Positions 1 to 5,205 of a stretch of 6,100 nt of DNA are shown here, piece by piece. Origin of the DNA: Burkholderiales bacterium (GTDB lineage Bacteria; Pseudomonadota; Gammaproteobacteria; Burkholderiales; Burkholderiaceae_C); assembly GCA_947448105.1 (NCBI GenBank), contig CANFNE010000154.1, positions 1-6,100 on the forward strand. The letters run 5' to 3'. Below the pieces are notes generated by a model. That model was not told the DNA's origin. It was given only the letters and a program-made list of their open reading frames with translations, and made no database searches. Position 1 is the stretch's first letter, and every line of letters starts with the position of its first letter. Both the position numbers and the translations under genes were made by a program.

Positions 1-312
1 CACATTGCGCGGAATGCGGAAATATTCCAAGGTGCGCGCCAGCGCAAAACTGTTGGGCGGGATGATGCAGACGTCGTCGTTGAAGTCCACAAAGCTCTTT
101 TCGTCAAAATTCTTCGGGTCCACCACCGTGCTGTGGATGTTGGTAAACACCTTGAACTCGGGCGCGCAGCGGATGTCGTAGCCGTAGCTGCTGGTGCCAT
201 AGGAGATGATCTTTTTCCCCTCGACCTGGCGTACCTGGCCGGGCTCGAAGGGCTCGATCATGCCGGTGGATTCGGCCATACGGCGTATCCATTTGTCGCT
301 TTTGATGCTCAT
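1..312 (-). CDS. dcd: dCTP deaminase (N-terminal 104 codons; runs off the left edge)
   Basis: Cytosolic enzyme that deaminates dCTP to dUTP and ammonia, feeding dUTPase and thymidylate synthesis. The translation begins MSIKSDKWIRRMAE and carries family blocks in order: EPFEPGQVRQVEG (about 20-32), SYGTSSYGYDIRC (37-49), VDPKNFDEKSF (64-74) and IIPPNSFALARTLEYFRIPR (83-102). These match E. coli-type Dcd closely. The full protein is usually about 188 residues, so roughly 85 C-terminal residues, including the catalytic glutamate region, lie outside the window. The start is the ATG at 312-310, fixed by the conserved MSIKSDKWI opening, with an AGGAC ribosome site at 325-321. The frame is intact to the edge. 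It lies downstream of guaD on the same strand, but a 415-base gap with repeats and its own promoter candidate suggest separate transcription. Confidence 0.95.
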   Translation of the reverse strand, partial: MSIKSDKWIRRMAESTGMIEPFEPGQVRQVEGKKIISYGTSSYGYDIRCAPEFKVFTNIHSTVVDPKNFDEKSFVDFNDDVCIIPPNSFALARTLEYFRIPRNV

Positions 313-320
313 GGGGTGGG

Positions 321-344
321 GTCCTGTGGTTGGGCTTGATTGTA
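321..344 (-). promoter_or_regulatory. Candidate dcd promoter -10 box and ribosome binding site
   Basis: On the minus strand TACAAT lies at 344-339, a five-of-six match to the sigma-70 -10 consensus, and AGGAC at 325-321 sits 8 nt before the dcd ATG. A start point near 332 would leave a leader of about 20 nt. No good -35 hexamer is visible 16-18 nt upstream, so the promoter call is tentative. The ribosome site is more secure. Confidence 0.35.
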
Positions 345-390
345 CGTAGGGCTATTCGCCGTCTCCGAGGCCCGATTCGCCCGGTGGGGC

Positions 391-491
391 GGGTTCTTTT
401 TCCCCGCCTCACCCCCCGGCCCCCTCTCCTCCCCTGCGGTGAGGAAAGGGGGAGCGAACAGCCACATTTGGTTATTTCGCTTCGGCTGCGG
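391..491 (+). repeat. REP-like hairpin repeat, left copy
   Basis: The copy has three parts. A T-run followed by a C-rich block lies at about 394-424. A hairpin follows with arms 420-431 and 441-452 (11 of 12 pairs, 9-nt loop). A conserved tail at 449-491 contains AACAGCCACATT. The tail matches the reverse complement of 590-632 at 36 of 43 positions. The copy is therefore half of an inverted pair. The hairpin is more degenerate than that of the right copy. No transposase or target-site duplication was found. Confidence 0.8.
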
Positions 492-589
492 CACCACCGG
501 GAGCTGCCCGATGGGCAACGGATGGGCATCTGCGCCACTTTTTAGCTAACTATTGCGCACGCATTAGCGCAGGTGCTACGCCGGTAGAT

Positions 590-690
590 CCGTAGCCGAC
601 GCGACAAAATCCAATGTGGCTGTTGGCTCCCCTCTCTCGCCCGCTGGGCGAGAGAGGGGTTGGGGGAGAGAGTGGGAAAAACAAGCCCTG
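590..690 (-). repeat. REP-like hairpin repeat, right copy (inverted)
   Basis: Read on the minus strand this copy has the same order as the left one: T-run, C-rich block, hairpin, conserved tail. Its hairpin is a perfect 14-bp stem (629-642 with 646-659) around a 3-nt GCT loop. The tail at 632-590 matches the left copy at about 84% over 43 bases. The two copies point toward each other across a 98-base spacer, the arrangement of a bacterial interspersed mosaic element or a small non-autonomous element. The family's own name is not known to me. Confidence 0.8.
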
Positions 691-724
691 CGGCAACCGA
701 GAAACCCCAAAGCGGGCAAGGGCT
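677..724 (-). terminator. Possible Rho-independent terminator of the que-guaD operon
   Basis: Read on the minus strand, AGCCCT (724-719) pairs with AGGGCT (689-684), about two more pairs can form past a bulged T, and the stem is followed by TTGTTTTT (684-677). It begins 4 nt past the guaD stop, which is the right place. The loop is long (about 29 nt) and the stem short, so the call is weak. The T-run overlaps the edge of the right repeat copy. Confidence 0.35.
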
Positions 725-727
725 GCG

Positions 728-2047
728 CTAAGCCCTAAAACCAAGCACCGTCCGCTCCACCACCCGGTCATCGCCCAGCACGATCAGCGAGAACAGCAGT
801 TCTTCGAGCGACCCGGCCAATGCCGTCTTGCGTGCCAGCAGCGGCGTGGCGCGCGGGTTGAGGACCACGAAATCGGCTTCGCAGCCGGGCAGCAGGTTGC
901 CCACCACGCCCCCCAAGCCCAGGGCTTGGGCGGCGCCTGCGGTGTGTTGCCACCAGAGTTGCTGGGGCGTGAGCGACAGGCCGGTTTTGGTCTGGCCTTC
1001 GCGGCCCACGTAATAGGCCGCCAGCATGGTGTGAAAAGGGCTAAAACTGGTGCCCCCGCCCACGTCGCTGGCCAGGCCGTAGCCAAAGCCCACGCGGTCT
1101 GCGCCCGCGTAGTCAAAAAAGCCGCTGCCCAAAAACAGGTTGCTCGTGGGGCTGATGGCGGCCACGGCGCCGGTGTCGCGCATCAGGGCGCGGTCGGCGT
1201 CGTCGAAGTGGATGCAGTGGGCGTAGACGGCGCGCTCACGCAGCAGGCCAAAGTCAGCGTAGGTGGCCAGATAGCTGGCGGACTGCGGAAACAGCGTGCG
1301 CGCCCAGGCAATTTCGTCCTTGTTTTCGGCCACATGGCTTTGGATCCAGACGTCCGGATAGCGCGCCGCCAGTTCGCCCGCGCCGCGCAGCTGCGCGTCG
1401 GTGGACGTGGGGGCAAAGCGCGGGGTGATGGCGTAGCCCAGACGGCCCTGGCCATGCCAGCGCTGGATCAGCGCCTCGGACTCGACCAGGCTTTGCTCGG
1501 CGGCGCTCTTTGCCACGCCCGGCTGGTTGAGCAGGGCGGTCGGCGCGTGGCGGTCCATCAGGCACAGGCCGGTAATCAGGCGCATCTGGCGCGCTTGGGC
1601 TTGGGCAAACAAGGCGTCTACCGACGTGCTGTGCGAGGTGGCAAAGGCCAGCGCCGTGGTCACGCCGTTGCGCAGTAGCTCTTCTACAAAAAACGTGGCT
1701 GCCTCAGCGGCGTAGTGCGCATCGGCAAAGCGCTGCTCTTCGGGGAAGGTGTAGTTTTCCAGCCAGGGCAAGAGGCCCGCAGCGGGCGAACCGATGACGT
1801 GCGTTTGCGGAAAATGCACATGCATGTCCACAAATCCCGGCGCAATGATGCGCCCGGGCACATGTTCGACGGGCAAACGGCAAAACTGGCTGGAGAGCGC
1901 GCGCCAGCTGCCAATGGCCTGCACCACCTGCTGGCCCCGCGCGTTGGGGCCGACCACCAAAAGACCGTCTTCTTCGTAGCGGGCGCTGGCCGGGCCCTGG
2001 GCGGGGTCGGCAAACCAGAGCAGGCTGGCGCGGTAGCCCTGTTGCAT
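728..2047 (-). CDS. guaD: Guanine deaminase
   Basis: Cytosolic zinc amidohydrolase converting guanine to xanthine and ammonia. The 439-residue product is of normal family length. Metal ligands are visible in order: the HxH of PGFVDMHVHFPQTH (H76, H78), H238 in SHVAEN, H277 in YAHCIH, and D328 in LASDVGGGTSFSP. Other family blocks are PWLENYTFPEE (94-104), MDRHAP (164-169; MDRNAP is the form I know from E. coli) and RFAPTSTDAQL (210-220). The C-terminus ends in the amidohydrolase beta-domain block EADFVVLNPRATPLL. I chose the ATG at 2047-2045 because it overlaps the upstream queD stop by one base (TGATG) and the protein then opens MQQGYRASLLWFADP, as these enzymes do. The frame stays open to 2092, but that extension lies inside queD. 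No clear Shine-Dalgarno is seen, so coupling to queD is likely. It is the last gene of the operon; a role in guanine disposal beside queuosine synthesis is inference. Confidence 0.93.
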   Translation of the reverse strand: MQQGYRASLLWFADPAQGPASARYEEDGLLVVGPNARGQQVVQAIGSWRALSSQFCRLPVEHVPGRIIAPGFVDMHVHFPQTHVIGSPAAGLLPWLENYTFPEEQRFADAHYAAEAATFFVEELLRNGVTTALAFATSHSTSVDALFAQAQARQMRLITGLCLMDRHAPTALLNQPGVAKSAAEQSLVESEALIQRWHGQGRLGYAITPRFAPTSTDAQLRGAGELAARYPDVWIQSHVAENKDEIAWARTLFPQSASYLATYADFGLLRERAVYAHCIHFDDADRALMRDTGAVAAISPTSNLFLGSGFFDYAGADRVGFGYGLASDVGGGTSFSPFHTMLAAYYVGREGQTKTGLSLTPQQLWWQHTAGAAQALGLGGVVGNLLPGCEADFVVLNPRATPLLARKTALAGSLEELLFSLIVLGDDRVVERTVLGFRA

Positions 2048-2448
2048 CAGGCCCGCCCCAGCGTACAGCCGTCGCCCACCGAATCGCGCCACACCCGCAC
2101 CTGGGACAGGCCTTCAAAGTGGGGCAAGAGCGCATGCCAGATGAAGGCGCACAGGTTTTCCAGCGTGGCCGGGCCCAGGCCGGGCACGTCATCAAGCATG
2201 CGGTGGTCGAGCTGCGGGCGCAGCTGCTCAATGTGCTGGCGCACCAGGCCCAGGTCCACCACCATGCCGGTGGCCGGATCGCGCGCGCCGCTGACGGTGA
2301 CTTCGGCGTAATAGGTGTGGCCGTGCACGCGCAGGCTGCCCTCGCGCTCGATGTCGCGCTGCAAGGTGTGGGCGGCGTCAAAGAAAAACTTTTGGCTGAC
2401 GCTGAACTGTCCGGCCACAGGCAAGACGTGGGGTGCGGCTTGGCTCAT
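2047..2448 (-). CDS. queD: QueD-like 6-carboxytetrahydropterin synthase family protein lacking the usual cysteine
   Basis: Member of the 6-pyruvoyl/6-carboxy-tetrahydropterin synthase fold (COG0720). Canonical QueD turns dihydroneopterin triphosphate into 6-carboxytetrahydropterin, the substrate of QueE. The product has 133 residues. Zinc ligands are present: H27 in FFFDAAHTL, and H42 and H44 in VHGHTYY. The Asp-His pair is in LDHRMLDDVPGL (D81, H82), followed by PATLENL with E98. Two family landmarks are altered. The cysteine four residues before HGH in E. coli QueD (Cys27) is Ser38 here (codon 2337-2335, AGC). The substrate-binding Glu near the C-terminus (E. coli KETCTAGC) aligns with Asp122 in WRDSVGDGC. 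The start at 2448 has AGGA just upstream and overlaps the queE stop by four bases (ATGA). Membership of the family and a place in the que operon are clear; the exact reaction is not. The gene symbol is given on context. Confidence 0.85.
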   Translation of the reverse strand: MSQAAPHVLPVAGQFSVSQKFFFDAAHTLQRDIEREGSLRVHGHTYYAEVTVSGARDPATGMVVDLGLVRQHIEQLRPQLDHRMLDDVPGLGPATLENLCAFIWHALLPHFEGLSQVRVWRDSVGDGCTLGRA

Positions 2449-3089
2449 CGGATTCCTGTCATTTTGTGGGTTTGCAGGCTGAGCTTCCAAGCCGGGTTTT
2501 GCAGGCAAAGGTCTATGCAAATCTCGGTGTTTTTGGCGCGCAGGATGTCGTCTAAGGGCTGCAAGTGGTGGTGCTCAAAAGGCAAGTCCTGCATGGTTTG
2601 CAAATCGTCCAACACAAATCCGGCTTGCGGCCACACCAGCTTGAGCTCCTGGCCCTGGCGTTGCACCCAGGGCGCGCCGGCCTTGGGGCTGACGCACACC
2701 CAATCAATACCCGCAGGCGCCGCCAGGCTGCCATTGGTTTCGACGGCAATCTGGAAACCCTGGGCGTGCAGCGCCTCAATCAGGTCGGTGTCCACTTGCA
2801 GCAAGGGCTCGCCGCCGGTCAGCACCACAAAGCGGTGCGCGCTGTCACCAGCAGGCCAAAGGGCGGCAATTTGCGCAGCCAGCGCCTGCGCGCTGTCAAA
2901 GCGCCCGCCCAGCGTGCCGTCGGTGCCGACAAAGTCGGTATCGCAAAACTGGCAAATGGCGGTGGCACGGTCTTGTTCCCGGCCCGACCACAGATTGCAG
3001 CCGGCAAAGCGGCAAAACACGGCGGGCTTGCCGGCGTTGGCGCCTTCGCCTTGCAAGGTGTAGAAAATTTCCTTGATCTGGTAGCTCAC
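2445..3089 (-). CDS. queE: 7-carboxy-7-deazaguanine synthase (radical SAM)
   Basis: Radical SAM enzyme that contracts 6-carboxytetrahydropterin to 7-carboxy-7-deazaguanine on the way to preQ0 and queuosine. The 214-residue product opens SYQIKEIFYTLQGEG after the start. The cluster-binding cysteines are C31, C46 and C49, i.e. CX14CX2C rather than the classical CX3CX2C. This is the spacing I know from the structurally studied Burkholderia multivorans enzyme. Other landmarks are the SAM-binding TGGEP (91-95), ETNGSL (117-122), VSPKAG (133-138), QPLDD (177-181) and the C-terminal LSLQTHKMTGIR. The start is a GTG at 3089-3087. It is the only start codon that gives the family's N-terminus, and it overlaps the stop of the 33-codon leader ORF by four bases (GTGA). 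Its own ribosome site is poor, so it probably depends on coupling. The frame remains open upstream to 3353, but that part resembles nothing. The gene overlaps queD by four bases. Confidence 0.95.
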   Translation of the reverse strand: MSYQIKEIFYTLQGEGANAGKPAVFCRFAGCNLWSGREQDRATAICQFCDTDFVGTDGTLGGRFDSAQALAAQIAALWPAGDSAHRFVVLTGGEPLLQVDTDLIEALHAQGFQIAVETNGSLAAPAGIDWVCVSPKAGAPWVQRQGQELKLVWPQAGFVLDDLQTMQDLPFEHHHLQPLDDILRAKNTEICIDLCLQNPAWKLSLQTHKMTGIR

Positions 3090-3187
3090 GGCGCCACCGC
3101 CACGGGAGGTTGCGCGCAGGCAAGGCGAGGGATGTCGCGGACGGTCGGGCTGAGGGCGACGACGATCGCAGCGAGGTTTTTGTACAT
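3086..3187 (-). CDS. Small leader ORF (33 aa) coupled to queE
   Basis: An ATG at 3187-3185 has a good ribosome site, GAGGA at 3197-3193, five bases upstream. It opens a 33-codon frame that begins MYKNLAAIVVALSP and ends ACAQPPVAVAP. Its TGA (3088-3086) overlaps the queE GTG in the sequence GTGA, the same junction type that joins queE to queD. This strong site contrasts with the weak one at queE and suggests that ribosomes load here and re-initiate at queE. The peptide has a short hydrophobic run (LAAIVVAL) but is too short to call a signal peptide, and I recognise no family. It could be a true small protein, a translational leader, or chance. Confidence 0.5.
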   Translation of the reverse strand: MYKNLAAIVVALSPTVRDIPRLACAQPPVAVAP

Positions 3188-3431
3188 GGTAGTCCTCTAC
3201 ATGGCCCGGAAAAACAAAACTCCGCGCTGCGCCGGACACGCTGCTGGAGGAGGGGGTGAGTTTACAAGCCCGGCACCTGCAAGCGCTGCGCCTGCCACGC
3301 CCTGGGGCGCAAGGCGGTTGGAAGCACGTCTTTGCCTTGGGACAAACCGCCACGCGCAGGCCAGTGCTACGATCCGCGCCGCACGCCGCTTAGCGGCCAC
3401 CCGGCTCCACCTTTTATTGAAATTTTCCCGC
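3188..3431. promoter_or_regulatory. Divergent control region between the que operon and the desaturase operon
   Basis: No convincing gene lies here; open frames crossing it are extensions of real genes or low-complexity. Both flanking operons read outward, so promoters for both should be present, but I find no clear -35/-10 pair on either strand. TACGAT at 3368-3373 (plus) is a possible -10 without a good partner. A perfect small palindrome, GCCGC-TTA-GCGGC, sits at 3385-3397, upstream of the desaturase, and could be an operator or a hairpin. No preQ1 riboswitch aptamer was recognised before the que genes. Confidence 0.45.
3193..3204 (-). promoter_or_regulatory. Ribosome binding site of the leader ORF, with a start-stop ATG TAG
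   Basis: On the minus strand the sequence ATGTAGAGGACTACCATG combines a two-codon start-stop (3202-3197), the GAGGA site (3197-3193) and the leader ATG. GTAG and CTAC can pair with AGGA in the loop, so the site might be partly hidden. The stem is only four pairs, so regulation through it is speculative; the ribosome site itself is clear. Confidence 0.45.
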
Positions 3432-4382
3432 ATGAACCGCGCGCACGACGCTCCCTCAGACCCCACCGCAAACCGCACCCGGCGCGTGGAATGGCCCACC
3501 TGGCTGCTCATTGCCGTGGTCTACGGCAGCTGGCTGGCGGCGCTGGCCTGGTACGCGCATGGAGGCGCCTGGGGCGCACTGCTGGCCCTGGTCGTGGTGA
3601 GTGCCTGGTACATGAGCCTGCAGCATGAGCTGGTGCACAACCACCCCAGCACCCGCGCCCGGCTCAACCGCTGGCTGGGCTTGCTGCCCATCGCCGTGTG
3701 GTACCCGTTTGACATTTACCGGCGCAGCCACCTGGCGCACCACCGCGACGAGTTGCTCACCTACCCCGGCCAAGACCCCGAGAGCAATTACCTGGACCCG
3801 GAAGACTACGCGCAGCGCAGTGCGCCCATGCGTGCGCTGCTGGTGGCGCAGCGAACCTCGCTCGGGCGCTTCTTGATTACCCCGGCGTTTGCTATTTTTT
3901 ACCTGCTCTGGCCGCTGCGCCAAAGCGCCTATTGGCGCAGCCCCAAGATGCGCTGGACTTGGGTGCAGCACACGGCGCTCTTGGCGCTGATGCTGTGGGC
4001 TATTTCCGCCTGGGCCGGCATGTCACCCCTGACCTATGTCCTGTGTGTGGGATACCCCTGCCTGGGGCTGGCCATCATGCGCTCGTTTTACGAGCACCGC
4101 CCCGCCGCCCTGCCCGCGCACCGCATTGTGGTCAACGAAGCAGCATGGCCCTGGCGTCTGCTGTTTTTGAACAACAACTACCACGCAGTGCACCACGCCC
4201 AACCCAACCTGCCCTGGTACCGGATACCCCACGCGTATTGGGCGCAGCGCGACCAATTTGTGCAGGGCACCGGCGGCTTTTTGGTGCCGGGTTATGTGGC
4301 ACTTTTTGTGCGCCACGCGTTTTCGCCCATCGACCACCCGGCGCAGGCGACACGGCCCCAAGGCAGCGCGCCCCAACCTTGA
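3432..4382 (+). CDS. Membrane fatty acid desaturase family protein
   Basis: Integral membrane di-iron enzyme of the fatty acid desaturase superfamily, which inserts double bonds or hydroxyls into acyl or related hydrophobic chains using O2. The 316-residue product carries the three histidine boxes: HELVHNH (H65, H69), HLAHH (H100, H103, H104) and YHAVHH (H251, H254, H255). A further His222 lies in FYEHRP. Hydrophobic segments lie at about 22-41, 46-63, 148-161, 179-195, 199-216 and 282-293, giving the usual pattern of paired helices with the boxes on the cytoplasmic side. The ATG at 3432 is the first start giving the compact protein; the frame is open far upstream only because it runs antisense to queE. 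No Shine-Dalgarno is visible. The PhnD-like gene starts 7 nt after its stop, so they are probably co-transcribed. Whether the substrate is phospholipid acyl chains, acyl-CoA or a carotenoid cannot be told. Confidence 0.85.
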   Translation: MNRAHDAPSDPTANRTRRVEWPTWLLIAVVYGSWLAALAWYAHGGAWGALLALVVVSAWYMSLQHELVHNHPSTRARLNRWLGLLPIAVWYPFDIYRRSHLAHHRDELLTYPGQDPESNYLDPEDYAQRSAPMRALLVAQRTSLGRFLITPAFAIFYLLWPLRQSAYWRSPKMRWTWVQHTALLALMLWAISAWAGMSPLTYVLCVGYPCLGLAIMRSFYEHRPAALPAHRIVVNEAAWPWRLLFLNNNYHAVHHAQPNLPWYRIPHAYWAQRDQFVQGTGGFLVPGYVALFVRHAFSPIDHPAQATRPQGSAPQP

Positions 4383-4389
4383 GCGCGCC

Positions 4390-5196
4390 ATGACCGCACG
4401 CCTGGCATCCCTGCCCATGTACCTGGCTCATCGCCCCGCCGTGGCGGCGCTGTGGGAACTGCTGCGCCGCCAGCTGGCGGCCGCCGGACTGCGGCGCCTG
4501 CCCACCGCCCTGACCTGGCCGCACGACTACCACGCCCATTGGCTGAACCCCGATCTGCTACTGAGCCAGACCTGCGGCTACCCGTTCACCGACGACCTGG
4601 CGGGCAAGGTGCAATTGGTTGGCGCCTTTGCCTATGACGCGCCGCAGTGCAGCGGTATGGCCTGCCGCAGCGTGCTGGTGGCGCGCGCCGAGCACGGGCA
4701 TTTGAAGTTGGAAGGCTTTCGGGGTCTTCGCGCGGCGTTTAACGCGGCAAACTCGCAGTCGGGCTACAACGCCTTGCGCGCCCTGGTGGCGCCCTTGGCT
4801 GTCAAGGGCCGCTTCTTTGCCAGCGCCCTGGAAACCGGCGGCCACGGCGCATCGGTCGCTGCTGTGCGCGAAGGCCGCGCCGATCTGGCCGCGATCGACT
4901 GCGTCACCTACGCCGCCCTGGCGCGCTACACGCCGCAGGCCATCCAGGGCCTGTGCATCGTCGCCACCACCGAGGCCTACCCCGGCTTGCCTTTGATTAC
5001 GGCCAAGGCCACTTCTGCGCAGGAGATCGCGCTGCTGCAAAGTGCCTTGCGGGCGCTGCTGGCCAGCGCTGACGCAGCGCCCACTTTGCAGGCGCTGGGC
5101 ATCGTCGGTTTTGAAGTGCCCGCGCCTGCCATCTACCAGCGCTGCGTGGACATGCGCGCATCGGCCCAGGCGCTGGGCTACCCGCTGCTGGCTTAA
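4390..5196 (+). CDS. PhnD-like substrate-binding-fold protein without signal peptide
   Basis: Resembles the phosphate/phosphite/phosphonate ABC transporter periplasmic-binding family (PhnD type). The 268-residue product has the family's ligand-pocket blocks: LLSQTCGYPF (57-66), NSQSGYNALR (121-130), and ETGGHGASVAAV (148-159) followed by EGRADLAAIDCVTYAAL (161-177). It opens MTARLASLPMYLAHRP, with no charged-then-hydrophobic leader, lipobox or membrane segment, so it should stay in the cytoplasm. No permease or ATPase gene accompanies it in the window. It may therefore be a ligand sensor, a carrier or an enzyme of unknown activity. The ATG at 4390 follows the desaturase stop by 7 nt; the ribosome site is weak. 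Its stop lies 6 nt from the stop of the convergent Rieske gene. The family fold is fairly sure; ligand and role are unknown. Confidence 0.8.
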   Translation: MTARLASLPMYLAHRPAVAALWELLRRQLAAAGLRRLPTALTWPHDYHAHWLNPDLLLSQTCGYPFTDDLAGKVQLVGAFAYDAPQCSGMACRSVLVARAEHGHLKLEGFRGLRAAFNAANSQSGYNALRALVAPLAVKGRFFASALETGGHGASVAAVREGRADLAAIDCVTYAALARYTPQAIQGLCIVATTEAYPGLPLITAKATSAQEIALLQSALRALLASADAAPTLQALGIVGFEVPAPAIYQRCVDMRASAQALGYPLLA

Positions 5197-5205
5197 GCGC
5201 GCTTA
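5194..5205. repeat. Perfect 12-bp palindrome containing both convergent stop codons
   Basis: TAAGCGCGCTTA is its own reverse complement. Its left TAA ends the PhnD-like gene and its right end, read on the minus strand, is the TAA of the Rieske gene. Three more pairs (one G-U) extend it outward. No T-run follows on either strand, so it is not a standard terminator, but it might slow polymerases where the transcripts meet. Confidence 0.6.

Larger units (their letters stand above)
313..727. other. Non-coding gap between guaD and dcd, filled with inverted repeats
   Basis: Short open frames here are not credible. Those that look mutually similar (a shared stretch reading roughly GANSHI) are only the translated copies of the inverted repeat. 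The gap holds the dcd promoter candidate, a left repeat copy (391-491), a central spacer (492-589) and a right repeat copy (590-690). A possible guaD terminator lies at 677-724. The spacer has small hairpins of its own: TGCCC/GGGCA at 505-517 and TGCGC/GCGCA at 554-571. It also has a direct repeat GATGGGCA at 510-517 and 521-528. I see nothing in 345-390. Confidence 0.8.

Noticed and set aside
629..659. The perfect 14-bp hairpin as guaD terminator
   Set aside because: No T-run follows on either strand and the same hairpin occurs in the left copy, so it is better explained as part of the repeat.
614..1678. A 354-codon open frame on the plus strand
   Set aside because: It lies antisense to guaD, whose metal-binding motifs are complete. 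The plus-strand translation has no recognisable motif and is an artefact of high GC.
2048..2092. Longer N-terminus for guaD
   Set aside because: The extra 15 residues lie inside queD and look unlike the family; the ATG at 2047 overlaps the queD stop in a typical coupling junction.
2449..2520. Longer N-terminus for queD
   Set aside because: It would overlap the end of queE by more than 70 bases, and the ATG at 2448 has a proper ribosome site.
3090..3353. N-terminal extension of queE to 3353
   Set aside because: The added 88 residues are Arg/Pro/Cys-rich without family similarity; known QueE proteins begin close to the IFYTLQGEG block.
2565..3431. Extension of the desaturase frame far upstream
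   Set aside because: This part is antisense to queE and its leader. The compact 316-residue protein from 3432 matches the family's size.
3188..3431. preQ1 riboswitch before the que genes
   Set aside because: I looked for the short C-rich-loop hairpin with an A-rich tail of class I and found none. A covariance-model search would settle it.
3197..3511. A minus-strand frame of 104 codons across the divergent region
   Set aside because: It overlaps the desaturase start, is Arg/Ala-rich without motifs and would have to share space with both promoters.
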